Source: JABWBD01 sp040768665 (GTDB lineage: Bacteria > Planctomycetota > Planctomycetia > Pirellulales > Thermoguttaceae). Taken from it: a stretch of DNA of 64,000 bases. The stretch is from the NCBI GenBank assembly GCA_040768665.1, contig JAXGMN010000063.1:5801-69800 (forward strand). The letters are read 5' to 3'. The notes under the pieces were generated by a model. That model had not been told where the DNA came from. It made no database searches and was given only the letters and a program-made list of their open reading frames with translations. The position numbers and the translations under genes were made by a program. The stretch's first letter is position 1, and each line of letters opens with the position of its first letter. This document shows, piece after piece, positions 18,209-28,000 of the stretch.

Positions 18209-21046
18209 ATGACCGAATCCGTCCACGTCATCGGCTGCGGTGTGCTCGCCGTCGATTTCGACCAGATCGCTCGCCGCCTCGGCCTTCGGCTCACGACCGA
18301 TTTCCTGCCCGGCGGTCTTCACGACCGTCCGCACGAACTCAGATGCCGTTTGCAGGAGGCGATCGACCAGGCATCGGCTTTGGGCCGCGGTGAGCGGATC
18401 GTCGTCGGATACGGGGTCTGTGGGATGGGAAGCGTCGGCATCCATGCGCGTAACGTCCCCCTGGTCATCCCCCGGGTCAACGACTGCATCGCCCTGTTCC
18501 TCGGATCCGACGCCGCCTATCGGGAACAGTTCGCGAGGTACCCCGGCACGTATTACATTTCCGCCGGCTGGGTTGAAGGCAAGGCCCAGCCGCAGTCCGC
18601 CGAGGGAGAGATTCGCTGCGGCCCCGACTGCTACACCTTTTCGCGGCTCGTTGCCACGTACGGCGAGGAAAACGCCGAAGCGATCCGCCGTTTTCTTACG
18701 AGCTGGCAGCGCAACTACCAGCGCGCGGCCTTCATCGACACCGGCGCCAAAGCAAAGAGCCGCTACGCGGAGATCGCCCGCGCCATGGCGGATGCCTTTG
18801 GATGGAAATACGAGGAAATCGCCGGCTCCGACGAACTTCTCAAGAAGCTGCTTCTCGCCCGCCATTCGACCGACGAGATCCTCCTCGTCCCGCCGCACCA
18901 CGTGACCGCCTACGATCCGCTTTCCAAGACACTCAAGGCGGTACCGGTTTGGGAAACGGAGTATGCCGATGCCGACCGCGACCATACGCTCGTCTTCGAC
19001 GATTCCCCGGCCGAACCGCCGCAGTCCTCTCCTGTTCGACTGGGCCTGGGGATCGATGCCGGGGGCACGTACACCGACGTGGTCCTCTATGACTTTGCCG
19101 ACGACGAAGTGCTCGAAAAGGCTAAGGCGCTCACCACGAAGTGGGACTTCACGGTCGGCATCTCCGAGGCCCTCGACCGGCTCGATCCCGGCCGGCTCGC
19201 GCAGGTCGACCTGGTGACCATCTCGACGACCCTGGCCACCAACGCCATCGTCGAAGGTCGCGGCCAGAAGGTCGGCCTGCTGATCTTCCCTCCCTATGGG
19301 CTCTGGGATCCGTCGCACATCGCTTATCGGCCGATTGCCGTGCTCGAGGGCAAGCTGGAGATCGACGGCCGCGAGATCACGCCGATCAATCCCGGCCAGA
19401 TCGGCCGCGTGGCCGCGGAGATGCTCGGGCAGCACGAGGTCGGAGCGTTCGCCGTGGCCGGCTACGCAAGCCACGCCAACCCGGCCCACGAATTGGCTGC
19501 CAAGGCAATCCTCCACGAGCAGACCGGGCTGCACGTCACGTGCGGCCACGAAGTCTCCGAGGGGCTGAACTATCGGGTCCGCGCGGTGACGGCGGCCCTG
19601 AATGCCGGTATTATCCCCTGCTTGCAGTCGTTTCTCGATGACGTGGAGGTTTCGCTCCGCCGCCGTGGGATCGAAGCGCCTCAGATGGTGGTCAAGAGTG
19701 ACGGCTCGCTGATGAGCCTGCCCGTCGCCCGGCGGCGCCCGATCGAAACGATCCTCTCCGGCCCGGCAGCCAGCGTCGCGGGAGCGAGCTACCTGGCCCG
19801 GCTGACCGATGCGGTCGTCGTCGATATGGGCGGCACCACGACCGACACCGCCACGATTCGCGGCGGCCGAGTCGCCACGTGCGAGCATGGGGCGACCGTT
19901 GGCCCTTGGCGGACCCACGTCCGGGCCCTCGACATGCGGACGCTCGGACTCGGCGGCGACAGCCTCATTGTCCTGGACAAGGCCGAAGTGATGATCGGTC
20001 CGCAGCGGGTGGCTCCCGTTTCCTGGCTCTACCGCAATGGAAACGCGCTTGCGGCTCTCGACTGGCTGGAAGATCACCTCGACCGCTTTCGCACGTCCAC
20101 GCGACCGATGGAACTTCTGGCGCTGAATGGCCACGCTCGCCACGACGGCTGTACTCGCGAGGAGTCGCGGATACTCGAACTGCTGGCCGAGCGGCCTCGC
20201 AGCCTCGAAGAGCTGGCCATCCGACTATCGGCGCGGCGGTGGGAGTTTCTCGGCGTGGATCGCCTCGAGAGCCGCCACGCCATCCAGCGCTGCGGTCTGA
20301 CGCCGACGGACGTGCTCCAGGTTGCCGGTCGCGTTTCCCTCTGGAACACCGAGGCGGCCCGGCGCGTGTCCGCGATGTTCTGCCGGCTGTCAGGCATGTC
20401 GCCCGAGGCGTTTGCCGAGCGGATCTCCCGCCGTATCGTCCGCCGGCTGGCAACCGAGCTGCTCAAGAAGCAGCTTGCCGATGAGCATGCCGATGGCCGC
20501 CGGGCCGGAGTCCTCTGGGAGTCTCTGGACGACGTCGACGCATCGCCGGCCGCACGGGTGATGCTCGGCAATTGGCTCGAAGGCGGCAACGACGCGTTTC
20601 AAATCCGCGTCCGTCTCAAGCACCCGGTGATCGGCATCGGCGCCCCGGTCCATCTCTTCCTTCCCGAGGCCGCCGGCCTTCTGGAAACCGAGGCCGTCAT
20701 CCCTCCCCACGCCGACGTGGCCAATGCGATCGGTGCGATCACAAGTCGCGTCTCTGTCGAAAGGCATGTCGAAATATCGCCGGGCGACAACGGCCGTTAT
20801 GCGATCGCCGGGCTTGCGGAGGCGAGGTGGTTCACCGACTTCCAGGAGGCGAGTCGCTTCACTCTGGACGAACTCGCCAGGCTCGTCCGCCAATCCGCCC
20901 GCGACGCGGGCACCACCGAGTCGCGCGTCGAAATTCGCGTTCACGACCGCGTTGCTCCGACGGCGATGGGCAGCCCGGTGTTCATCGGCCGCACGTTGTC
21001 CGCGAGCCTTTCCGGCCGACCCGATTTGCGCTGTCTCGCACGATAG
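18209..21046 (+). CDS. DUF1638 fused to hydantoinase/oxoprolinase-type (HyuA) domain
   Basis: 945 aa. Residues 1-240 match DUF1638, including VVGYGVCGMGSVGIH and NDCIALFLGSDAAYREQF ending in TYYISAGWVEG. Residues about 275-945 carry a HyuA-type actin-like ATPase: GLGIDAGGTYTDVVLYD, then ISTTLATNAIVEGRGQKVG and VVDMGGTTTDTATI. Hydantoinase A-type proteins hydrolyse cyclic amides or activate corrinoid enzymes; DUF1638 proteins are associated with corrinoid methyltransferase systems (family knowledge). A one-piece fusion suggests both halves act on the same partner. A segment around residue 640-750 (LLALNGHARHDGCTREES, then a winged-helix-like ILELLAERPRSLEELAIRLS) interrupts the ATPase. No methyltransferase gene lies nearby. 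Confidence 0.8.
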   Translation: MTESVHVIGCGVLAVDFDQIARRLGLRLTTDFLPGGLHDRPHELRCRLQEAIDQASALGRGERIVVGYGVCGMGSVGIHARNVPLVIPRVNDCIALFLGSDAAYREQFARYPGTYYISAGWVEGKAQPQSAEGEIRCGPDCYTFSRLVATYGEENAEAIRRFLTSWQRNYQRAAFIDTGAKAKSRYAEIARAMADAFGWKYEEIAGSDELLKKLLLARHSTDEILLVPPHHVTAYDPLSKTLKAVPVWETEYADADRDHTLVFDDSPAEPPQSSPVRLGLGIDAGGTYTDVVLYDFADDEVLEKAKALTTKWDFTVGISEALDRLDPGRLAQVDLVTISTTLATNAIVEGRGQKVGLLIFPPYGLWDPSHIAYRPIAVLEGKLEIDGREITPINPGQIGRVAAEMLGQHEVGAFAVAGYASHANPAHELAAKAILHEQTGLHVTCGHEVSEGLNYRVRAVTAALNAGIIPCLQSFLDDVEVSLRRRGIEAPQMVVKSDGSLMSLPVARRRPIETILSGPAASVAGASYLARLTDAVVVDMGGTTTDTATIRGGRVATCEHGATVGPWRTHVRALDMRTLGLGGDSLIVLDKAEVMIGPQRVAPVSWLYRNGNALAALDWLEDHLDRFRTSTRPMELLALNGHARHDGCTREESRILELLAERPRSLEELAIRLSARRWEFLGVDRLESRHAIQRCGLTPTDVLQVAGRVSLWNTEAARRVSAMFCRLSGMSPEAFAERISRRIVRRLATELLKKQLADEHADGRRAGVLWESLDDVDASPAARVMLGNWLEGGNDAFQIRVRLKHPVIGIGAPVHLFLPEAAGLLETEAVIPPHADVANAIGAITSRVSVERHVEISPGDNGRYAIAGLAEARWFTDFQEASRFTLDELARLVRQSARDAGTTESRVEIRVHDRVAPTAMGSPVFIGRTLSASLSGRPDLRCLAR

Positions 21047-21113
21047 CGGATCGCCTCCATTGACAGGTGGTGGTCCGCAACCTACCATGAATTGGGGAGT
21101 TCAGGAGGTAGTT

Positions 21114-21737
21114 ATGTCCATAGCCGATGAGTCGCAGTGCTTAGTGCCGGGCGTCGACGCGGCGATCCCTACCGATTTCGTTTGCCGCCTCTCCGTGGAG
21201 CAATACCACCAGATGGCCCGCGCGGGGATTCTCGTAGAAGATGCACCCGTAGAGCTCCTCGATGGATGGCTGGTGCCGAAAATGACGAAGAATCCGCCGC
21301 ACAGCGTCGTCACCGAACGCGTACGCAGAGCTTTGGAGCAGAGAGTGGGGGGCGGATGGTTCGTCCGGTCCCAGGAACCGATCACACTTGCGGCAAGCGA
21401 GCCCGAACCGGACGTGGCCATAATCCGTGGGCAGCTCGATGACTACCTGCAACGTCATCCCGGGCCGCAGGACGTGGCGTTGGTGGTGGAGGTGGCGGAC
21501 GTCAGTCTGCGACGCGATCGCACCACCAAGAAGCGTCTCTATGCCGAGGCGAAAATCCCGTTCTACTGGATCGTGAATCTTGTCGAGCACCATGTCGAAG
21601 CCTACGCCGGTCCCTCCGGACCCAGTGAGACCCCGGACTACAACACGCGCCGCGATTACCGTTCCACGGACATCCTTTCTATTACTTTGGAAGGGCAGGC
21701 GTTGGCAGCACTCCCTGCGGAAGCTATCCTTCGTTGA
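21114..21737 (+). CDS. Uma2-family (DUF820) endonuclease-like protein
   Basis: 207 aa from ATG preceded by AGGAGG. The restriction-endonuclease-like core is visible: YHQMARAGILVEDAPVELLDGWLV, then EPEPDVAIIRG, then VALVVEVADVSLRRDRTTKKRLYAEAKIPFYWIVNL, which gives the usual D...E-x-(K/V) set. The family is abundant in cyanobacteria and planctomycetes, usually as solitary genes of unknown role. It follows the DUF1638-HyuA gene by about 65 bp and may be co-transcribed with it. Confidence 0.82.
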   Translation: MSIADESQCLVPGVDAAIPTDFVCRLSVEQYHQMARAGILVEDAPVELLDGWLVPKMTKNPPHSVVTERVRRALEQRVGGGWFVRSQEPITLAASEPEPDVAIIRGQLDDYLQRHPGPQDVALVVEVADVSLRRDRTTKKRLYAEAKIPFYWIVNLVEHHVEAYAGPSGPSETPDYNTRRDYRSTDILSITLEGQALAALPAEAILR

Positions 21738-21786
21738 GTCCAGGATTTACCCTGTGGCAGGCACGCACCACCTGAGTCGAGAGCTG

Positions 21787-22164
21787 ATGCCAGACCGCAA
21801 CAAGCCGCACAACGCCGAAGAGGACCGCGTCCGTACGGTTTTCGGGCTTCCCAGCCATGCTCCTTTACCGAGCGTCGGCAAGGATACGCTTTTGAGATAC
21901 CACGAGTATCTCCTTGACAAGCTGTCATTTCCATTCCAGGCCCTTTACGCCGAGACGTCTCCGCCCGTGAAGCAGATCGTGCGTTACGTGAGCGTGATCG
22001 GTCTCTCCGACAACGCAAGACGCCGAAATTACGGCCTTTTCTGCAAGGTCGATCTCGGCGACCGCGTCGTGGAACTGCCGCTTGCCGAAATGGGGCTGCA
22101 AGCGGACGATCCAAACCGGCAACTGGTCGACGACTACCTCTTCTGGCTCTGGAACAGCCGCTAG
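21787..22164 (+). CDS. CcbP-like (calcium-binding-type) small protein
   Basis: 125 aa from the ATG at MPDRNKPHNA. The pattern LRYHEYLLDKLSFPFQALY, then a beta segment VIGLSDNARRRNYGLFCKV, then VELPLAEMG and a tail ending VDDYLFWLWNSR fits CcbP-type proteins. The C-terminal half of the protein at 42054-42752 has the same layout (HEHLSKTLVFPFEAER and a tail IEDYSYWFWNNR), so this genome carries at least two. Small, probably cytosolic; calcium binding is a family property and was not shown here. Confidence 0.55.
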   Translation: MPDRNKPHNAEEDRVRTVFGLPSHAPLPSVGKDTLLRYHEYLLDKLSFPFQALYAETSPPVKQIVRYVSVIGLSDNARRRNYGLFCKVDLGDRVVELPLAEMGLQADDPNRQLVDDYLFWLWNSR

Positions 22165-22190
22165 ATCAGATTTCACAATTCGCGCAACAT

Positions 22191-22658
22191 CTAGCGCCGT
22201 CGCGATTCCAGATCCAGGTCGATCATTCCTCCGCCGTCGGGAACCTCAGCGCGTAGCGGAGTCGTAGCCTGGTCCTGGTAAATCAGGGGAACTCCTCCTT
22301 TCCCGTTGACTGCCTCCGCCGGCATCAAGAAGCCCTGCATGGCCTCATCCCCTTCCGCGCCTTGAATCGGGATGGCGCGCTCGAACACGGTCACCTTGTA
22401 TTTTCCCGGAGGAGCCCCCTTCACGTCGGACGTGATGCCATTCACGATTGCCAGCAGCTCATATTTTCCTTCCGTGTCCGTGTTCGCACTGGCACAGGGG
22501 CCTTGCCCGGATTCGGGCGCAAACATCAGGCTCTTATTGGCCAGCGGTGCGCCGTCGAGCTTAACTGTGCCGCTAACCGGGACCAAATTCAGGTCGGAGG
22601 AACTACAGCCCGCGACGAAACACAGTGCGCCCGCGAGCCAGCCACAGATCCGGAGCAT
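22191..22658 (-). CDS. Small lipoprotein with carboxypeptidase-regulatory-like domain
   Basis: 155 aa. Lipobox FVAGC puts lipid attachment at Cys18. After it comes VSGTVKLDGAPLANKSLMFAP, a typical opening of the Greek-key domain of planctomycete carboxypeptidase-regulatory-like proteins, then EGKYELLAIVNG and PPGKYKVTVFE. Co-directional with and 87 bp downstream of the DUF1559 gene, the standard planctomycete pair. Probably anchored on the periplasmic side; role unknown. Confidence 0.8.
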   Translation of the reverse strand: MLRICGWLAGALCFVAGCSSSDLNLVPVSGTVKLDGAPLANKSLMFAPESGQGPCASANTDTEGKYELLAIVNGITSDVKGAPPGKYKVTVFERAIPIQGAEGDEAMQGFLMPAEAVNGKGGVPLIYQDQATTPLRAEVPDGGGMIDLDLESRRR

Positions 22659-22745
22659 GATGCGTCATCTCCCTGGCAAGAAGAATAAGAGTCGCCTCGC
22701 TCCGCGGCGGTCTTCTGACCGCTGCGGAGCCAATATCGATCGCAG

Positions 22746-23768
22746 TTAAGGCACGCTAACCGGAGTGCCGTCCCCGATGCCACACAGGGCCACCAGCGCC
22801 GGAAAATCGATGGTCTCCGAGATGAAATGGACCGACCCGTCTGCCATCACGAAGCTGCAACCGCCCGGATGGAGACTTGCCGCCGGGCACCACCAACTTC
22901 GCGCGTGTCCTCGGATCGGAACATAAGGTGGGCTCTGCCATGTCGGATCAATCCAGGGCTGGTGCCAGACATTGATGCCTCCATACCTGGGGTTATTGGT
23001 GTAGGCCGGATCAACGCCGCACATCACCCACCCGCGGTAAGCCCAGGCGAACGCCCGCCCATTCGAATGCCATCGGGTCGTTTCGCCCACCATGAACGTG
23101 TTGCTGGTGCCGTCGGTGACCTTCGCAATCCGGCAGTTGCTCTCCCATCCGAACATCCGCTCCGTCGATGGAGGCCCCAACGCGACTTGCTTCCAGCGAT
23201 AGCTCGAAAAGACGTGGTTCGCATAGGTTACGAGGTCGTAGTTCGTCTTCGATCCGGTACGGCCCGTGGCCGGGCCATAGTTCGTACCTGCCAACGTCTG
23301 CTCGTCCCGATTCCCCGTGGGGTCTGAAGGACAGAGAAAAGCATCCAGTTCCAGCTCGGACGCTGCCGCATTGCCGTTTGTCGCCGCATCACCGACAAGC
23401 GTTCCCGTGCAGTTTCCGGCCCAATTGGTAAAACACTGCCGGAAATCGAGCTTGTCGTAGACCGCCTGCTGCTCCAGGTAGGGCAAGAGCGTGGCCAGAC
23501 CGCTTGCGCCCTTCTTCTCGCCGTTTGCAGCCGCCCCCGGGGTGTGCTGGTTCGCGCCCCATCCGAAAGCAGGGAACATCTGGTAGCTGTCATGATAGTT
23601 GTGCAACGCCAAGCCAATCTGTTTGAGCTTGTTCGTGCACTGAATCCGGCGAGCCGCCTCCCGCGCGCTTTGAACGGCCGGGAGCAGCAGGGCGATCAGG
23701 ATTCCGATAATGGCAATGACCACCAACAGTTCAACGAGGGTAAACCCCGTCTTTCCTCGGGAGTTCAT
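22746..23768 (-). CDS. DUF1559 protein with type-IV-prepilin-like N-terminus
   Basis: 340 aa from the ATG at MNSRGKTGFTLVEL, with GAGGAG upstream; a longer frame begins without a prepilin leader. Residues 1-35 are a prepilin-type cleavage/methylation signal (GFTLVELLVVIAIIGILIA), followed by QSAREAARRIQCTNKLKQIG, the DUF1559 hallmark. The H-x9-DG C-terminal motif is present (HPGGCSFVMADGSVHFI). DUF1559 proteins are a large planctomycete family, probably exported pseudopilin-like components. Followed by its lipoprotein partner. Confidence 0.9.
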   Translation of the reverse strand: MNSRGKTGFTLVELLVVIAIIGILIALLLPAVQSAREAARRIQCTNKLKQIGLALHNYHDSYQMFPAFGWGANQHTPGAAANGEKKGASGLATLLPYLEQQAVYDKLDFRQCFTNWAGNCTGTLVGDAATNGNAAASELELDAFLCPSDPTGNRDEQTLAGTNYGPATGRTGSKTNYDLVTYANHVFSSYRWKQVALGPPSTERMFGWESNCRIAKVTDGTSNTFMVGETTRWHSNGRAFAWAYRGWVMCGVDPAYTNNPRYGGINVWHQPWIDPTWQSPPYVPIRGHARSWWCPAASLHPGGCSFVMADGSVHFISETIDFPALVALCGIGDGTPVSVP

Positions 23769-24091
23769 AACACACTCCTCTCGCAACAAGAGAAAAGAGA
23801 ACGACAAGACAAGCCGATCGACCGACGTCAACACCGTCTTTTTTGGCACGTGTGGCCGACAACAGGCACCCACTATTCAGAGGGGTAGTATGGGTGCCGT
23901 CCTCCTGATGCCCATTGATTTTGACAGAACCCTCGTTCCTGTCAAGCATTTTCTCGCTGCCGATTCATATCGCGTCGGCGGCCGGTCCGATGTGCGTCGG
24001 CGGCGGAAGCGTGGTACGATGGTTTCAGCCGCCATCGGACGTCCCGCAGGCGGCGGCCTTTTCGGTGTTTACTTTGCAACGGGGGAAAGAG
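23769..24091. other. Divergent intergenic region
   Basis: About 320 bp between the divergent DUF1559 and PhyH genes. It should contain both promoters, but no clear -35/-10 pair, repeat or structured RNA was recognised. Confidence 0.5.
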
Positions 24092-24886
24092 ATGGCGATC
24101 AGCGTGCTCGACGAGACACTTTGGCGGAGCTTTCTGCAGCAGGGATACCTCGTCCTCCGACAGTTACTCGACCCGGCCAGGGTGCATAAACTCCAGGAAA
24201 CGATCGACAAGATCATGCTCGGCGAGGCGGATTGCCAATACGACAAGATGCTGATGCAGTTGGACAGCGAGACCGGAAAATACGAGGATGCGGGGGAGCA
24301 GACGACCGGACACAAGGGCCGTACGCTCAACTACCGGAAAATCCAGGGGCTCGAGTTCAATCCGCAATTCCTGGAGCTCATGCGCCACCCCGTCTTCGAA
24401 GATGTGTGTCGAAGGGTCTACGGAACCGATGCGGATATCGCCTGCTATCGCGCGATGTTCATGAACAAGCCGGCCAATCGAGGAACATTCCTCCCCTGGC
24501 ACCAGGACCGTTGGACTCACCTTGATCGCGACCCCGAACTTACCGTCTGGATCGCATTGGATCCGGCCACGAAGCAGAACGGTTGCGTGCAGGTCATACC
24601 CGGAACTCACCAGGCCGGGCTCATCAACCCATCCCACCACTCCGGTTTTCTGACGGATGCCCAGTCGGCCGAGTGGGCGGTCCCGGAAAATGTGGTGTTC
24701 CTGGAACTCAGCGCAGGCGATGTTGCTCTCCTGCACAATAAGCTGCTCCACGCATCCGACCGGAATCACAGCGCCCAGTCGCGCCGCGCATTCAGTGTCT
24801 GCTATATGGATGCGTCCACCCGTGACTTGGAGGACCCGAATCGAAAATACCCAATTATCTTCGGGCAAAACCGCCTGACCCTGTAG
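24092..24886 (+). CDS. Phytanoyl-CoA dioxygenase (PhyH) family protein
   Basis: 264 aa from ATG preceded by GGGGGAAAGAG. The 2-oxoglutarate/Fe(II) site is visible: the H-x-D motif in PWHQDRWTHLDRDP near residue 135, and a distal histidine in LLHNKLLHASDRNHS near 220, followed by the arginine region RRAFSVCYMD. The early text FLQQGYLVLRQLLDPARV is the common PhyH opening. It hydroxylates an unknown small molecule in the cytoplasm. The spacer behind it holds the family B palindrome at 24919-25038. Confidence 0.85.
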   Translation: MAISVLDETLWRSFLQQGYLVLRQLLDPARVHKLQETIDKIMLGEADCQYDKMLMQLDSETGKYEDAGEQTTGHKGRTLNYRKIQGLEFNPQFLELMRHPVFEDVCRRVYGTDADIACYRAMFMNKPANRGTFLPWHQDRWTHLDRDPELTVWIALDPATKQNGCVQVIPGTHQAGLINPSHHSGFLTDAQSAEWAVPENVVFLELSAGDVALLHNKLLHASDRNHSAQSRRAFSVCYMDASTRDLEDPNRKYPIIFGQNRLTL

Positions 24887-24918
24887 GCCATTTGCACCGG
24901 AGAGCGTCATGGTTTGCA

Positions 24919-25038
24919 GTAACCGTTCACGCGGAAGCGAGGGGGACAGGTCCATGTTTTCGGCCAACGTCTTTGACGCCAAAACACTCGAATTGGCCGA
25001 AAAATGGACCAGTCCCCGGCCGCCCCGTGAACGGTTAC
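24919..25038. repeat. Repeat family B long palindrome
   Basis: The left arm (24919-24966) reads GTAACCGTTCACG, then GGGGACAGGTCCAT, then TTTTCGGCCAA; the right arm (24993-25038) is its inverted copy with GGACCAGTCCCC. Total span is about 120 bp with a 26-nt loop. The core mismatch (GGGGACAGG against GGGGACTGG) is the same A-A mismatch as in family A, so A and B probably share an ancestor. A half copy lies at 55984-56029 in the opposite orientation. It sits immediately upstream of the LamG/beta-helix gene. Confidence 0.85.
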
Positions 25039-25046
25039 CGGTTTGC

Positions 25047-28000
25047 TTGGGACGCAGGATTTGGTTGGTCATTGCCGGATGGGCAGGGCTGACCTCCTTG
25101 GTGTACGCGGGCCAGTGGTCCGATCTACGAACGCCGCAGGCCGTGGTGCAAAAGCAAATGCGGGCTCGTGAAGACTGCCTTGCGTGGTACGACTTCGGCG
25201 AGGTGCCCGACGGCCTGACCTTTGATCCGGCTCCGGAGGGCGATCCCGTCACGGAAACCGCGGGGATCCTCGATGGACAACGGGCGACCCGCATCTTTCA
25301 CGGAAAGATGCGAGGTAAGGTCATCGATTTCCCCGAAACCGGCTTTACACTTTGCTGCTGGCTAAAGGTCAACGAGCTGGAGGGGGTGGATCGCGGCGGC
25401 TACAAGCGGTCGGTAGGCGGCGTGATGGCCTCGGGGAGCGGCTACTACAACGGCTGGCGTCTGCTCGTTTCTCCTCACAATGCGACGCTGAGCATCGCCC
25501 TGGGGCATCCGGAGGGAAGCAAGAGCGTCAGTAGTTCGGGGTCTTTTACCACGGGACAGTGGCACCACGTCGCGGTGACCTGGCATCAAGAGAGGCTGGC
25601 GCTGTGGATTGACGGCATCTTGCGTGGAGAGAACGCGACCGCGATGACCTATACGCCTTCGGCGACACTGAAGTCTTTCCGTGTCGGCGAATGCAGCGAA
25701 GGCACCGGGGTCCTCGACTTCGAAATTGCGGACCTCGCTTTCTTCAACACTGCCCTGCCCGGCGAGTTGTTCGAAGGTCTGGGCAGTCCCGACGCCCTGC
25801 TGGCCCGGAAACTTGCAGAGTTCCTGCAGAAGGCGCCCCTGCCCCCGGCGGAAGGCTCGGCGGCCGGCGACGCCGAACGGGAACGTCGGTACCGGGAATA
25901 TTTCCAGCCGCTGCTGACCCTGTCGGGGTTCGACGATTCCGGGGCTTTTCAACAGGCTCGTTCCTATGCCGGGCTCCTCGTCGCCAGGAGCTTTTTGCGA
26001 AGCTGCTTGGAGAACGAGGCCAAGGCAGCGTTTGCGCAACTCGCCAACGACAACTCGGCCATGCTCGTCCACCGCGCCCGCGCTATGCTCGCCCTGGGAG
26101 ACATTTTCAGAGACAAGCGAGAGTATAGCGCCGCCCGTCGCGAGTACGCAAAGACGCGCGACTTTTTTGTCGCCCGGCATGAAGGCTTCCGTGTCGAGGC
26201 AATGACCAGGCTTCGGGATGTCGAGACGCTGGTCGATGGCGCGCCGCTGCGGGACGAACGACAGCGGCGGATCGATCGGATCAATAGAGCGACGCCATGG
26301 TTTCACGTATCGCCCGGCGGCGACGACGGCGCGGCCGGCTCTGCCGAGCATCCCTTCCGGACCCTCGAACGTGCCCGCGACGCGCTTCGGCAGCGTCGCA
26401 AGAGCGAGTCGCTTCCGCCGGGCGGCGTTGCCATTGTTCTCCAGGGAGGTGTGTATCCACGATTAAGAGAGAGTTTCTGCCTAACCTCCGAAGATTCTGG
26501 CACGGCCGAAGCGCCGATCGTCTACCAGGCGGCGGCCGGGCAGCGGCCGATCCTTCGGGGAGGAAAGGTCGTGGCCAATTTCGTGCCGCTGACGGATAGT
26601 CCGGCGGTGCGGCGGATTCCCGAATCCGCGCGAGCCGGAGTCGTTCAGGCCGACCTCCGCGCCGCGGGCGTGTCCGACTTCGGCCAATTGCGGCCGCGCG
26701 GCCGCGGCCCCGGGAAGCTGGCAGATATGAATGATCCGGCCCACGTGGAGCTATTCTGGGACGACATGCCCATGTCGTTGGCTCGCTGGCCGAACGACAC
26801 ACCGAAGATGAGCCGGCGGTTCGCCCACGTCGAGCTCGGCGATCAAAAGACGGTACGCGAAGGCGGGCGGACCATCGTCGAAGACTCGGACATTTTCTAT
26901 TACACCGATCCGCGGCAAGACGCATGGGCACTCGAACCCGATCCCTGGCTCTTCGGCTATTGGCAGCGGGCCTATTTCTCCTCCTATCGCAAGCTCCTTG
27001 GCCTCGATCCGGAGAAGAACCGCATCCAGGTCGACTGGAACCTGCCGCCCGGCACCGAACAACGCGTCGAAATGGTCCAGGGCTCAGGGTACCAGGGGGT
27101 CAATCTGCTGTGTGAACTCGACAGCCCCGGCGAATGGTATCTCGACCGCGACACGGGCCTTCTCTACTTCTGGGCTCCTTCGTCGGCTGGCAAAAGCCAG
27201 GCGGTCGTCTCGATGCTCGAAGCCCCAATCATCGCGGCGGAGGGCGTGTCGCACGTTGCCTTCCGAGGCCTCACGCTTGAGGCCGGGCGCCGGCACGGCG
27301 TGGTCGTCCAAGACGGCGAAAGCGTGATGCTGGCAGGCTGCGTGGTTCGCAATATGGGATGCAAGGGCGTGAAGATCGAAGGCGGGCGCAGCCACGCGCT
27401 TATCGGCTGCGATCTGGCCCACCTGGGCGATGCCGGGGTGAAACTCGCCGGCGGCGATCTTCCGACGCTGCGGTCCAGCGAGCACGTCGTGGAGAATTGC
27501 CACATCCACCACATCGCCCGCTGGAATCGGGGCGCCTATCAGCCGGGCATCGAAGTGGAAGGCGTGGGTGTTCGGATATCGCACTGCCTGATCCACGACG
27601 TGCCCCATCAGGCTTTTCTGATGAGCGGAAACGACCACGTCACGCAGTACTGCGAGGTCCACGACGTGACGCACGAGGCGGGCGACGCCGGGGCCTGGTA
27701 CATGTACGGCAGTTCGGGCGCCGCGCTTGCGGAGCGCGGCAACGTGGTCCGCTACAACTACTGGCACCACCTGCCGTACAACGAGACGTTCAAGGATTAC
27801 CATTGCGTTTGCCACATGGGAGTCTACATCGACAACGTCAACGGTGGCGTCACCGTCTACGGCAACGTCTTTTCACGTTTCGACGGGGCGAGCGGGGCCG
27901 TGTTCTTCGGCGGCAGCGACAATATCGTCGAGAACAACCTATTCCACCGTTGCCACACCGGCATCAATCTGCAAGACCGCTCGTGGGTCTATGCCAAAGC

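Noticed and set aside
18176..20143. A 655-codon minus-strand frame
   Set aside because: Antisense shadow of the DUF1638-HyuA gene; no start context and no family-like text.
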